Origin: Schleiferilactobacillus perolens DSM 12744
GTDB taxonomy: Bacteria > Bacillota > Bacilli > Lactobacillales > Lactobacillaceae
Reading direction: 5' to 3'
Assembly: GCF_001435585.1 (NCBI RefSeq)
Contig: NZ_AZEC01000001.1
Span: 124,001 to 188,000 of the forward strand
Length of the DNA stretch: 64,000 bases
The notes under the pieces are model-generated. The model was not told the DNA's origin. It searched no databases and saw nothing but the letters and a program-made list of their open reading frames with translations. Shown here one piece after another: positions 45,172 through 56,014 of the stretch (the stretch's first letter is position 1; the number at the start of each line of letters is the position of its first letter). The translations under genes were made by a program, and so were the position numbers.

Positions 45172-47088
45172 TTATTGCACCATAATAGCGGTTTGACCAA
45201 TGGCCGCATCAGCAATTGGTTGTGGTTGTACATTGTTGAAGTGATCGCTATTGGTCACGATGAGCATGACCACGGGGTCTAATCCCGCTTCTTTGATTTT
45301 GGCCGGAGAGAAGTGAATTAATGGCTGGCCGACTGTGACCGCATCTCCCTTTGTTACTAAGTTCTCAAAGTACTTCCCCTTTAAAGAGACAGTGTCAATC
45401 CCAATGTGAATTAATAGTTGAATACCATTTTCTGTATCGTCAATACCGATGGCATGTCCTGTTTCAAAAGTAGCCACGATTTTACCATTCACTGGTGACA
45501 CAATCTGATCACTGTTTGGATCAATTGCGATGCCTTTACCCATGATTCCAGATGAAAATGTGGGGTCATTTACATCAGCCAAAGGATGCACCTTACCGCT
45601 GACGGGGACCATGAGAGGAACGGGTGTATTTAAAGATACCGTACTGCCAGAGGAGACATTTTGATTGCTTAAATTTTCCACGGAATTCGGCTGTTCCGCC
45701 ACTTTTATCGAATCCGGCTGATCATCAAATCCAATAATCCAAGTGGCAACGAATGTGACAATGCTGCTGATTAGTAATGTCGCAATTGCCTGTGGAATAT
45801 AATTTTCAGTCTTTGAAAGCCACATTGGTAATGAAAGCAAGCCGGGGGTGACATAAATAAATGCCTTCATCTTCAACAGACCGGCAACGACACCAGCGGA
45901 AGCCGCACCAATCATGGCGCCGTACATTGGCTTTTTCAGCTTTAAATTAACACCATAAAGTGCAGGCTCGGTGATTCCACCGAGATAGGCCGTGATACTG
46001 GAAGAGAGAGCCAAAGAACGCAACTTTTTGTTTTTTGTCTTTAAACCAACGGCTAGAGATGCAGCTGCCTGTGAGATGTTGGAGCAAAGGGCCACCACCC
46101 GAATAATGGGATCGAATCCCTGTTGTGCAACGAGCATGATGCTGATTGGGCTGAGAGCCTTGTGCACACCCATCGAAACCAGCCATGGATACAATGCGGC
46201 TAAAACTGGAATGGCTAGCCAACCAACATTGTTGTACATCCATAGGCTTGCATTTGCGACTCCTTCAGATACCAGGTTGCCTGCCGGTCCAATGACTACA
46301 AAGGTCAAGGGGAGGGTGATGAGCATCACCATCATGGGTTCAAAGAATACTGCGATGGATTGTGGAGTTATCTTTTTTACCCATTTTTCAACGTAGGACA
46401 TGAGCCAAACTGACAGAAGGGCGGGGATGATCTGGGCAGAATAACTGACAAGCGATACGTTAGCCCCTAAGAAGTTAATTGGCGCTTTGGCGGCGACCAA
46501 TGCCGTCCAAGCCGGGTGTAAAGTCGCCAATCCCACAAAGGCACCGAGGTATTGGTTAGCACCAAAGATCTTGGCGGCAGAGAAGCCAACAAAGCCTGGC
46601 AGGAAAAAGAATCCTGTATCGAAAATTAGGTTCAAGAGAATATACGTCTGTGATTTGTCGCTGATTAGTCCAGTTAACGTCAGAACGAGGAGTAAAACTT
46701 TCCCCATCCCTGCACCAGCCATGATTGGAATGACGGGGGCGATAGTGCCAGTAATGGCTTTAATAATCCCATTGAAGATGGATGCCGGCGTAATCTTTTT
46801 CTTTTCTGTCAGTGCGTTTTGCAGACTGGGATCATCAATTCCCAGATTCCCAATTTTTAGAATATCATCGTAAACATCCGTAACATTAGTTCCGACGACA
46901 ACCTGATATTGTCCGCCGGCTCGGGCGACGGAAAGTACACCATCGATTGCTTTGACTTGGTCATCATTAATTGATTTTTCATCCTTGAGGACAAAACGTA
47001 GACGGGTTGAGCAATGAATCAAGGATTGAACGTTTTTTTGGCCACCAACGGCTGTGAGAATGTTTTGTGCCATATTCGATGTTGTCAT
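45172..47088 (-). CDS. PTS EIIBCA component, beta-glucoside family
   Basis: Permease of 638 residues with all three domains. EIIB (1-80) has the active Cys 26 in LIHCSTRLRFVL, EIIC (about 100-460) follows, and EIIA (about 500-630) holds LLIHIGIDTVSLKG. The start ATG has AGGAGTG 8 bases upstream. It lies 1 base after the LicT gene, the usual licT-bglP order, but no glycosidase is in the operon. The RAT/terminator leader upstream of licT controls it. The substrate is probably a beta-glucoside or a sugar related to sucrose/trehalose; the family does not decide this. Confidence 0.93.
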   Translation of the reverse strand: MTTSNMAQNILTAVGGQKNVQSLIHCSTRLRFVLKDEKSINDDQVKAIDGVLSVARAGGQYQVVVGTNVTDVYDDILKIGNLGIDDPSLQNALTEKKKITPASIFNGIIKAITGTIAPVIPIMAGAGMGKVLLLVLTLTGLISDKSQTYILLNLIFDTGFFFLPGFVGFSAAKIFGANQYLGAFVGLATLHPAWTALVAAKAPINFLGANVSLVSYSAQIIPALLSVWLMSYVEKWVKKITPQSIAVFFEPMMVMLITLPLTFVVIGPAGNLVSEGVANASLWMYNNVGWLAIPVLAALYPWLVSMGVHKALSPISIMLVAQQGFDPIIRVVALCSNISQAAASLAVGLKTKNKKLRSLALSSSITAYLGGITEPALYGVNLKLKKPMYGAMIGAASAGVVAGLLKMKAFIYVTPGLLSLPMWLSKTENYIPQAIATLLISSIVTFVATWIIGFDDQPDSIKVAEQPNSVENLSNQNVSSGSTVSLNTPVPLMVPVSGKVHPLADVNDPTFSSGIMGKGIAIDPNSDQIVSPVNGKIVATFETGHAIGIDDTENGIQLLIHIGIDTVSLKGKYFENLVTKGDAVTVGQPLIHFSPAKIKEAGLDPVVMLIVTNSDHFNNVQPQPIADAAIGQTAIMVQ

Positions 47089-47089
47089 T

Positions 47090-47935
47090 TCATTTCACTC
47101 CTAATCTGATGACTTGTTCGATGTGGATGGTGAGGTACAACTTTTCATCATCGTCCAGCGGATAGTTATACTTTTGGGAAATATAGCGACTTACTTTTTC
47201 TGCACAAGCAAATGCGTCATGATAACGGGTTGCCAAAACGGTCAATAAATCCGATCCTGGAAGTCTTCTTCCTGGTGTCTGGTGAGAAAGGATGTTCATC
47301 GCAAAATACTTGAGATGAGTAACGAATCGGTTATAAGCCAAGGAGTTTTCGTCCAGATCGACGTTGAGAGTGTATTTCACAATGCTGAGAATCTGATTGA
47401 TAAAAGCGGTACTTTTGTAAAATTTATCAATGTCTTGATCCGTTTCTGCACCAATTATTTGGATGGCAATAAAGCCTGCTTCATCATCGGTCCTTTGAAT
47501 GCCTGTGCTGTCGTAAATCATTGCAACGGCCTTTTTGCCCACTGCATATTCTTCCGAGTAGAAACGTTGAATTTCAAACAGAAGTCTATTCTGGAGTACT
47601 AAACCTGACGTGTAACGCTTGATTGCGGCGTTGATATGATCAGATAGAGCAAGGTAAATTGTCTGACTGAACTTTTGTTTCAAATCCACTTTGGCCATAT
47701 CAACAATTTCTTTGGTGAGCAGGATAATGCTGATTGGAATGTCTTGCAACATGTCCACGAATTGACGTTTGACACCTGGTTCGCGAATCACAAATGTTTT
47801 AATGATCTTTGACTCAGGTATTTCCTGTCCTTGATGACCGCCATAAGCAAGTCCCTTACCCATGACAATGACTTCGTTTCCATTGGTGTCTTTGCTGATC
47901 ACAGCGTTGTTATTGAGAATTTTCCTAATGCGCAT
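47090..47935 (-). CDS. licT: BglG/LicT-family transcriptional antiterminator
   Basis: RNA-binding antiterminator of 281 residues. The N-terminal CAT domain (1-55: IRKILNNNAVISKD, then EVIVMGKGLAY) binds the RAT hairpin. PRD1 (about 65-170) and PRD2 (about 170-281) carry His residues for PTS phosphorylation (for example LSDHINAAI, FLAIQ-type core and TIHIEQV). A matching RAT sequence and terminator lie directly upstream, so it controls its own operon: when substrate is present the PTS stops phosphorylating PRD1 and the protein prevents termination. The start is ATG with GGGGAGG 9 bases upstream. Confidence 0.93.
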   Translation of the reverse strand: MRIRKILNNNAVISKDTNGNEVIVMGKGLAYGGHQGQEIPESKIIKTFVIREPGVKRQFVDMLQDIPISIILLTKEIVDMAKVDLKQKFSQTIYLALSDHINAAIKRYTSGLVLQNRLLFEIQRFYSEEYAVGKKAVAMIYDSTGIQRTDDEAGFIAIQIIGAETDQDIDKFYKSTAFINQILSIVKYTLNVDLDENSLAYNRFVTHLKYFAMNILSHQTPGRRLPGSDLLTVLATRYHDAFACAEKVSRYISQKYNYPLDDDEKLYLTIHIEQVIRLGVK

Positions 47936-47952
47936 AGCGTCACCTCCCCACG

Positions 47953-48001
47953 AAAAAAACCTATTTATGGCCGTAATAAATACGACTCATAAATAGGTTT
48001 T
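47953..48001 (-). terminator. Leader terminator controlled by LicT
   Basis: On the minus strand ACCTATTTATG pairs with CATAAATAGGT, followed by seven T. Its left arm overlaps the RAT element, so the two structures exclude each other. Confidence 0.88.
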
Positions 48002-48029
48002 GTGTCGCCTGATACCTGCTTAACAACCC
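47996..48029 (-). promoter_or_regulatory. RAT (ribonucleic antiterminator) element
   Basis: Read on the minus strand the 34-base element begins GGGTTGTTAAGCAGG and ends GGCGACACAAAACC. It fits the LicT/BglG target (GGATTGTTACTG...CAGGCAAAACC) in its key GGxTTGTTA and AAAACC parts. It overlaps the left arm of the terminator. Confidence 0.85.
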
Positions 48030-48051
48030 TATCATCTGATTAGCTAAGCTC

Positions 48052-48089
48052 ACTGTACAACAAACCAGACTGATATGCAAGCGCTTGCT
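48052..48089 (-). promoter_or_regulatory. Promoter and cre-like site of the LicT operon
   Basis: Minus-strand TTGCAT (48075-48080) and TACAGT (48052-48057), spacer 17. The cre-like TGCAAGCGCTTGCT (48076-48089 on the plus strand, nearly palindromic) overlaps the -35 box. The rest of the 355-base gap up to the AraC gene at 48291 shows only weak promoter-like boxes (TTGACA at 48137-48142 without a good -10). Confidence 0.65.
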
Positions 48090-48290
48090 CTCACCATCTT
48101 AGACGAAAGAAGGCTCGTGTATTACAATGGTACGGATTGACAGCGCTTTAGATCGCCCGGATGTGGTAAAGGCCCGTCAAGGAATTGATTCACCATACAG
48201 GTGCATGTAGAAAGTTAGTCAAGGCAGTTACCACTTCTAGCTATGATGGATAGATGATCCGGGAGAATGGAAAGAGGAGGGAATAGGATC

Positions 48291-49286
48291 ATGATGATTT
48301 CAAACTTTGACAAATTGACGGTGCCGATTTCTGGTCTCGATTGGTCGACGCTAAGGGCAAAGTTTCAACCCAAATCAGAAATGGTTGACGGTCACGAGGT
48401 GTTCAGATTTAACCAGAATTTGGAGAATGCCCATCATGTTATCTCAAGAACTCTAAACATGGCGGTGGAGCCTGTGGAGACGTACATTCCATGGCATGTG
48501 CATGATTATATTGAGTTTTCTGTGGTCGTTAAGGGAGAATGTGTCTTTGAGTTTTTGGATCAAACGGTCACTGTAACGGCAGGCCGAGTCATGTTAGTTG
48601 ATCGACGGTGTGCGCACCGAACAAAGTCGTTAACAAAGAAGGATTTGGTACTCGAGATTGGAATTCGGGCATCTTTACTGCAGTCAATTTTTCTTGATGC
48701 GGTACCCACACAGAGCATACTGACTGACTTTGTTCGGCAACTATTCAATAAGACTGCTTATGCAGAACGTTATTGGCAATTTGACAAAGTGAACCAAGTG
48801 ACACTTGTATCAATTATCCAAGGTTTGATTGAGGAATATACGGGAGAAGCGTCGTTAGTCAGCGAACTGGCACAGTCTTTTATCCAGGCATTACTAATCT
48901 TGTTAATGCAACAATCTCGAACCATCAGTCATGATCAGCCTCATCTCAATAAATACCACGCACAGCCTCTAGATCTCATACTCTATATTGATGAGCATTA
49001 TCGCGACATTGGATTGTCCCAAATGGCCGCTTATTTCAATTACTCGCCTAATTATTTATCTTCTGAGTTGAAGAAAGCAACGGGAAAAGTGTTCAGTCAA
49101 TTGGTCCAACAGAAACGAGTGGCTGTTGCTAAAGCATTATTGCGTCAGACCAATTGGCCAATTGAGGTCATTGCTGAGCGAGTTGGTTATGAGAACCCTG
49201 TTTTTTTCCATAAGTTATTTAAGCGCGAGGAACAACAGACACCAGCGGAATATCGTCAGAGGACACAATCGTTGAATCGAACATAG
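48291..49286 (+). CDS. AraC-family transcriptional regulator with cupin sensor domain
   Basis: Regulator of 331 residues. The N-terminal cupin (about 40-130) has WHVHDYIEFSVVVKGE and VDRRCAHRTKS, typical sugar-sensing beta-barrel motifs. The C-terminal double helix-turn-helix (about 230-325) includes LSQMAAYFNYSPNYLSSELK and IAERVGYENPVFFHKLFKR, ending QTPAEYRQ. The ATG at 48291 has GAGGAGGG 9 bases upstream; an ATG directly follows. It lies upstream of the EIIC-GH1-GH1 operon on the same strand and probably activates it. Confidence 0.92.
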   Translation: MMISNFDKLTVPISGLDWSTLRAKFQPKSEMVDGHEVFRFNQNLENAHHVISRTLNMAVEPVETYIPWHVHDYIEFSVVVKGECVFEFLDQTVTVTAGRVMLVDRRCAHRTKSLTKKDLVLEIGIRASLLQSIFLDAVPTQSILTDFVRQLFNKTAYAERYWQFDKVNQVTLVSIIQGLIEEYTGEASLVSELAQSFIQALLILLMQQSRTISHDQPHLNKYHAQPLDLILYIDEHYRDIGLSQMAAYFNYSPNYLSSELKKATGKVFSQLVQQKRVAVAKALLRQTNWPIEVIAERVGYENPVFFHKLFKREEQQTPAEYRQRTQSLNRT

Positions 49287-49315
49287 TGTACTGAGGAATC
49301 GCTCATTCCCAGGAG

Positions 49316-49334
49316 TGATAGCGCTTGCTATGAT
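49316..49334 (+). promoter_or_regulatory. cre-like site and -10 box of the EIIC-GH1-GH1 operon
   Basis: TGATAGCGCTTGCT (49316-49329) is cre-like with two mismatches and contains the inverted repeat ATAGC-GCTT-GCTAT. It runs into TATGAT (49329-49334), a good -10 box, with a weak TTCCCA -35 box 17 bases upstream. Confidence 0.55.
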
Positions 49335-49364
49335 GGCTTTAGATAAAGAAAGAAGGGGCTATCA

Positions 49365-52041
<2,677 letters not shown>

Positions 52042-53316
52042 ATGATCGATCCATTTTCGTTTCCAAATATTCATTTTCCTGAGCAGTTTCTTTTTGGCGC
52101 AGCGACGGCTGGTGAACAAGTGGAGGGCAATAACAAATCGCAGTTCGATACACGGGTGTATCAGCAAAATGTTGAAAATGAGGGCATGCAATACGCATTA
52201 CCAGGGAAGGCAGCTAACAGTTGGGAGCAATTCCCTGACGACGTAGCGCTTTTGAAGAAGATGCATCTGAACCTATATCGAATGTCGATTGAATGGTCGC
52301 GCATCGAGCCAGAGAGAGGACACTATGACGAAGTTGCAGTGGCCCACTACATTGACCAATTCAAGCAATTGCGCGAAGCAGGGATTAAGATCTGCTTAAC
52401 GCTTCATCACTTTGCTCATCCACAATGGTTTGAAAAACAAGGGGCTTTTCGCACATTGGATAATGTATCTGAGTTTCAGAAGTATTTGACGTATATTGTT
52501 CCCAAGGTTGCGCCTTATGTAGACTATTGGATTGTTATCAACGAGTCGAATCTTCCTTTTCAATATTCCATTACGGAACGGATGAATCTGTTGACTTATC
52601 ACGCGATTGGATATGGACTAATTAAAAAGTACTCTGATAAACCAGTAAGCTCGGCAATCTCTTTTTCCCCTAAGCATCCCTTTCGAGGTAGTGAAAATTC
52701 GTTGGATCAACTCATGGCAAAGTGGCTTGACTACACGGAAAATGAATATTTCATACATGCATTGCGTACGGGTGAAGTCACTATGCCTGAACATGACGCT
52801 TATACTGTTGAGGGGTTAAAGGATTCTTTTGACTACTGGGCCGTCAATATCTATGTGCGCCAGAATATTGATGGGCATAAGGCCGATTACCGTTCTGGCG
52901 ACTATGCGGCCACCCACCTCGATGTGTTGCCTCATCCATTTTATATGGAAGAGATTTCTCCAGAAATCATCATCGATATGGCGGCTCGCTTTTCTGACAA
53001 ACCAATTTTGATTACTGAAAATGGATTTGCCACAACCAATGACGATGTCCGAATTGTGTATATTGCTGAAATGTTGCAGGAAATTCACCAGGCAATTCAA
53101 ATGGGGTATCCAATTATTGGTTATACGCATTGGTCCCTATTGGATAATTGGGAATGGGGAGATACAACGCCAACCTTTGGACTTGCTTCCGTGGATGGAC
53201 AGTTTAACCGACATTTGAAGCATAGTGGAGAGTTCTATGGAGATATTGCTGAAAGCGGACAGTTGACTCAAGAAATTTTACGTCAGTATCTGCATGAACA
53301 ACCAAAACTAGATTGA
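52042..53316 (+). CDS. GH1 beta-glycosidase of non-phospho type
   Basis: A shorter, divergent GH1 enzyme of 424 residues. Acid/base Glu 168 lies in VINESNLPF (Ser in place of the usual Pro) and nucleophile Glu 326 in ITENGFA; LHHFAHPQWFEKQGAF is a well-kept family block. The C-terminal loop reads LDNWEWGDTTPTFGLASVD: it has the Glu-Trp pair of enzymes for non-phosphorylated sugars and lacks the Lys and Tyr for phosphate. It is read right after a phospho-type GH1 gene, so the operon may yield both a phosphorylated and a free disaccharide or trisaccharide remnant. Confidence 0.9.
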   Translation: MIDPFSFPNIHFPEQFLFGAATAGEQVEGNNKSQFDTRVYQQNVENEGMQYALPGKAANSWEQFPDDVALLKKMHLNLYRMSIEWSRIEPERGHYDEVAVAHYIDQFKQLREAGIKICLTLHHFAHPQWFEKQGAFRTLDNVSEFQKYLTYIVPKVAPYVDYWIVINESNLPFQYSITERMNLLTYHAIGYGLIKKYSDKPVSSAISFSPKHPFRGSENSLDQLMAKWLDYTENEYFIHALRTGEVTMPEHDAYTVEGLKDSFDYWAVNIYVRQNIDGHKADYRSGDYAATHLDVLPHPFYMEEISPEIIIDMAARFSDKPILITENGFATTNDDVRIVYIAEMLQEIHQAIQMGYPIIGYTHWSLLDNWEWGDTTPTFGLASVDGQFNRHLKHSGEFYGDIAESGQLTQEILRQYLHEQPKLD

Positions 53317-53621
53317 TTTTGACGAGAAAAAATCCAGATTCAACAATAGGAAATGTGAGCAGCACTGGCCTAACAGCAAAATTTCTTTATGCTGAGTTAG
53401 TAGGTGTGTCGGATATACGGGAAATTCGGTTGTAAATTTTCATTATACCTATACCAAATTATATGGTGCATGGCTCCGTAGGAATCTCGACGTGCCCAAT
53501 GAAACCAGTTGGCGATTATTCTGGTGAATGTTACAGAAAACATTGACTAAGTGGGAAAAGTGTTTACCATAAGGTTCGTAAGCGGAAACAACAACTTACT
53601 GTAAGAAAGGGGTTCTGTGTA
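53317..53621 (+). other. Intergenic region before the purine genes: promoter with cre-like site
   Basis: TTGACT (53543-53548) and TACCAT (53565-53570), spacer 16, form a weak promoter; CGTAAGCGGAAACA at 53577-53590 is cre-like with one mismatch, over the predicted start. Near 53371-53400 CTAACAGCA can pair with TGCTGAGTTAG, a weak hairpin without T tail that may end the GH1 operon. I see no purine riboswitch core and no gene here. Confidence 0.45.
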
Positions 53622-54098
53622 ATGTATGATCCGAAAATAATGGCATTAGCGGAGAAAGAGGCAGAATCCAACTTGCAGACCAAAGAGGGCGGCCCCTTCG
53701 GTTCAGTAATTGTCGATAAGGATGGCAACATTGTGGCGCAAGGTCATAATCAGGTTTTGCACAATAATGATCCGTCGGCGCATGGCGAAATTGTGACAAT
53801 GCGCAAGGCTTGTCAGAAGTTGAACACATATGATTTAAGTGGATGCACCTTGTACACCAACGCTTATCCTTGTCCAATGTGCTTGGCTGCAATTATCTGG
53901 GCTAATATCAAGACTGTCTACTATGGCAATACGGCTAAAGATGCCGCTGACATTGGTTTTCGTGACGACTTCATCTATAAGTTTATCAATGGTGGGGCAA
54001 GCGATACGTCTGTGTTGAATTTGCAGCAACATGATCGCGACAACACGATGAAGTCCTTCAAAGCCTTCAAAGAAGACTCCGCCGCTACAATTTATTGA
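53622..54098 (+). CDS. guaD: Guanine deaminase (cytidine/deoxycytidylate deaminase family)
   Basis: Cytoplasmic zinc enzyme of 158 residues that turns guanine into xanthine. The zinc site is His 54 with Glu 56 in SAHGEIV and Cys 84, Cys 87 in PCPMC. ADIGFRDDFIYK and the C-terminal region match the Bacillus GuaD type rather than tRNA adenosine deaminase TadA. The usual HAE is HGE here. RBS AAGGGG precedes ATG. It is followed after 126 bases by a purine permease, so salvage or breakdown of imported guanine is the likely job; it stands out in an otherwise sugar-related region. Confidence 0.85.
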   Translation: MYDPKIMALAEKEAESNLQTKEGGPFGSVIVDKDGNIVAQGHNQVLHNNDPSAHGEIVTMRKACQKLNTYDLSGCTLYTNAYPCPMCLAAIIWANIKTVYYGNTAKDAADIGFRDDFIYKFINGGASDTSVLNLQQHDRDNTMKSFKAFKEDSAATIY

Positions 54099-54146
54099 CG
54101 GTTAATTCTGAAAACTGAATAGGGTGTGTGAAACACCTTTATGTAT

Positions 54147-54205
54147 ATGGCGAATGGCTGGCGAGCGCTTTTGAAGCGGTCGTGAGCTATGCGCCATTTT
54201 TGTTC
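54147..54205 (+). promoter_or_regulatory. Long imperfect hairpin with T tail between guanine deaminase and purine permease
   Basis: ATGGCG (54147-54152) pairs with CGCCAT (54192-54197), with further imperfect pairing inward to the GCGCTTTTGAAGCG loop, followed by TTTTTGTT. It ends about 10 bases before the ribosome site of the permease. It may be a terminator or an attenuator that acts on the permease gene. Confidence 0.6.
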
Positions 54206-54224
54206 TATTGATGAGGTGAATAAT

Positions 54225-55538
54225 ATGGCACAAGCAAATCCAACAGCAGTGACTACACCGTCTTTAGATGATGTGTGGCATGATAAAAAACAGCTGCGTA
54301 CTGAGATTTTAGGCGGCATTACCGCATTCTTTGCCATTTCCTACATCATTGTCGTGAATCCGATGATTTTGGCGGATGCGAAAATGCCGGCTTCTTTGAC
54401 GATGTTTTCTACGATTTTTGTTTCTGTAATTGGCTGCATGTTAATGGGGATCTTTGCGGATGCCCCTATGATATTGACGCCTGGCATGGGGGTCAATGCT
54501 TTCTTTACTTATACTTTGGTTGTCGACATGCGTCTGACATGGCAGCAAGCCATTGCCGTGTCAATTATCGGCAGTGTTTTCTATTGCATCATTGCCTTCA
54601 GTAAGCTGTCCCAGATTATTTCGGATGGTATTCCCGATTCCTTGAAAACTGGTATTACCGTGGGTATTGGTGTCTTCCTAGTGCAGATTGGCCTGCAAAA
54701 AGCTGGCTTGATTAAGTCCGGCGGCTCCCGCTCCTTGTTGGCCTTTGGGTCATTGGCTGATCCGTCGGTGATCTTGGCGATCTTCGGTCTAGTATTGAGT
54801 CTCTGGTTGTTCATGCGCAAAGTACCAGGGGGATTTGTCATCAGTATTGCTGCCACGACTATTGTGGGTCTCCTGTTTCAGATCAAAGGCCAAACGGTAC
54901 CGAATGCATCACTGGGAAATCTGGCACATTACGGTGACATCTTCATGAAGGGTGATTTCAGCCAAATCTTGACGCCCAAGTTTTTGCTCGCCATCTTTGC
55001 CATGGCTATGATTCAGTTGTTCGAAGCTATGGGGATCTTAGAGGGGATGTTGCCGGATAAGAGTAAGTTCAAGAAATCCTTTGAAGTATCAGCATTTACG
55101 ACATTCTTGTCTGGTATTTTTGGCACAAGTCCGACTGTGGATGCGGCCGAAAGTGCCTCCGGTATCCAAAGCGGTGCGCGGACCGGCGTGATGAGCATTA
55201 CTGTAGGTATTATGTTTGCCCTATCAACATTCTTCGTCCCACTGCTCAGTTTCGTTCCCCAAGCAGCGGTGGCACCCGTCATTATTATCACCGGTGCTTT
55301 GATGATGGAGGATCTGAAAGGTCTGGACTTTGCTCATTTAGAAAACTGGTTCCCGGTCTTCCTGATTGTCGTGATGATTCCATTTACCGGTAGTGTTTCC
55401 ACCGGGATGGCATTTGGCTTTGTCAGTTATCCGTTATGCCAGTTGTTAACGGGTCACTACAAGCGCATTAATGCGGTTAACACGACATTGGCGTTGGCAT
55501 TTTTACTGACGTTGGTTGCTAATACGTTCCTAAGCTGA
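54225..55538 (+). CDS. Guanine/hypoxanthine permease (AzgA/PbuG/PbuO type)
   Basis: Membrane nucleobase transporter of 437 residues with many helices. Family motifs: EILGGITAFFAISYIIVVNP at the start, ADAPMILTPGMGVNAFFTYT, and GTSPTVDAAESASGIQSGARTG near the middle of the second half. The ATG at 54225 has GAGGTG 6 bases upstream; a 12-codon extension is rejected. It follows a guanine deaminase, so guanine or a related base is the likely substrate. Confidence 0.93.
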   Translation: MAQANPTAVTTPSLDDVWHDKKQLRTEILGGITAFFAISYIIVVNPMILADAKMPASLTMFSTIFVSVIGCMLMGIFADAPMILTPGMGVNAFFTYTLVVDMRLTWQQAIAVSIIGSVFYCIIAFSKLSQIISDGIPDSLKTGITVGIGVFLVQIGLQKAGLIKSGGSRSLLAFGSLADPSVILAIFGLVLSLWLFMRKVPGGFVISIAATTIVGLLFQIKGQTVPNASLGNLAHYGDIFMKGDFSQILTPKFLLAIFAMAMIQLFEAMGILEGMLPDKSKFKKSFEVSAFTTFLSGIFGTSPTVDAAESASGIQSGARTGVMSITVGIMFALSTFFVPLLSFVPQAAVAPVIIITGALMMEDLKGLDFAHLENWFPVFLIVVMIPFTGSVSTGMAFGFVSYPLCQLLTGHYKRINAVNTTLALAFLLTLVANTFLS

Positions 55539-55559
55539 ACCATTGAATTGGGTGTATTT

Positions 55560-55596
55560 AAGCGGTCCAACAATTAAAAAGTTGCGCCGCTTTTTG
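55560..55596 (+). terminator. Intrinsic terminator of the purine permease gene
   Basis: AAGCGG..CAAC (55560-55571) pairs with GTTG..CCGCTT (55581-55592), followed by five T. Confidence 0.8.
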
Positions 55597-55618
55597 CGTT
55601 TTCTCAAAGTGAAAAAAT

Positions 55619-55667
55619 ACCGACTTGAGGTAGGAAAGCTTTCACTTCCAATCTCAGGTCGGTTTTT
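55619..55667 (+). terminator. Second terminator-like hairpin
   Basis: ACCGACTTGAG (55619-55629) pairs with CTCAGGTCGGT (55653-55663) with one mismatch, followed by TTTTT. It is in front of the pgm remnant and may be a backup terminator, or the end of a lost gene. Confidence 0.7.
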
Positions 55668-55702
55668 ATGCACAAAGTTAGGCAAGAACGTTGGCTGTTT
55701 TT

Positions 55703-55891
55703 CAGCAGTCTCACGTATTGAAAATCATCTTTAAAGATGGTTCTTGGCTGGCAGTACGACCAAGCGGCACAGAACCAAAGATTAAGACGTATATTGCAGC
55801 GCGGGGCAACTCAGCTGCTGATGCGGCCACCGTTCTAACCCAACTGACTAAATACGTCCAGCATTCGCTGTACGAGAAGAACGCAAAGTAA
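55703..55891 (+). pseudogene. 3' remnant of a phosphoglucomutase/phosphomannomutase gene
   Basis: An open stretch of about 60 codons encodes HVLKIIFKDGSWLAVRPSGTEPKIKTYIAA and onward to the stop at 55891. This is the C-terminal phosphate-binding domain of alpha-D-phosphohexomutases, with the signature RPSGTEPKIK. The other 500 or so residues, including the catalytic Ser and metal loop, are missing upstream; a terminator hairpin stands there instead. Without its enzyme core it cannot be active. A real intrinsic terminator follows at 55904, as expected for the true end of the former gene. It probably shows a deletion or insertion junction at about 55670-55703. Confidence 0.85.
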
Positions 55892-55903
55892 CGAGACAAC
55901 AGC

Positions 55904-55945
55904 AAAACAGAGGATCTCTCCGTTGGGGGGAATCCTCTGTTTTTT
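55904..55945 (+). terminator. Intrinsic terminator of the former phosphohexomutase gene
   Basis: A perfect 12-bp stem (55904-55915 with 55932-55943) followed by T residues. The interval to 56015 shows nothing else. Confidence 0.85.
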
Positions 55946-56014
55946 GGTATAGGGGGGTGGAATTAGACTGTTTGTTTTGTCTGAATGGCGGCTATTCGGT
56001 TCATGGCGTTGTCA

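Noticed and set aside
45992-46396. 134-codon open frame on the plus strand inside the EIIBCA gene
   Set aside because: Opposite to the conserved EIIC domain, no ribosome site and low-complexity composition; a shadow frame.
53400-53621. Possible purine riboswitch before the guanine deaminase gene
   Set aside because: The conserved purine aptamer loops and flanking P1 stem are not found; only a promoter and cre-like site are visible.
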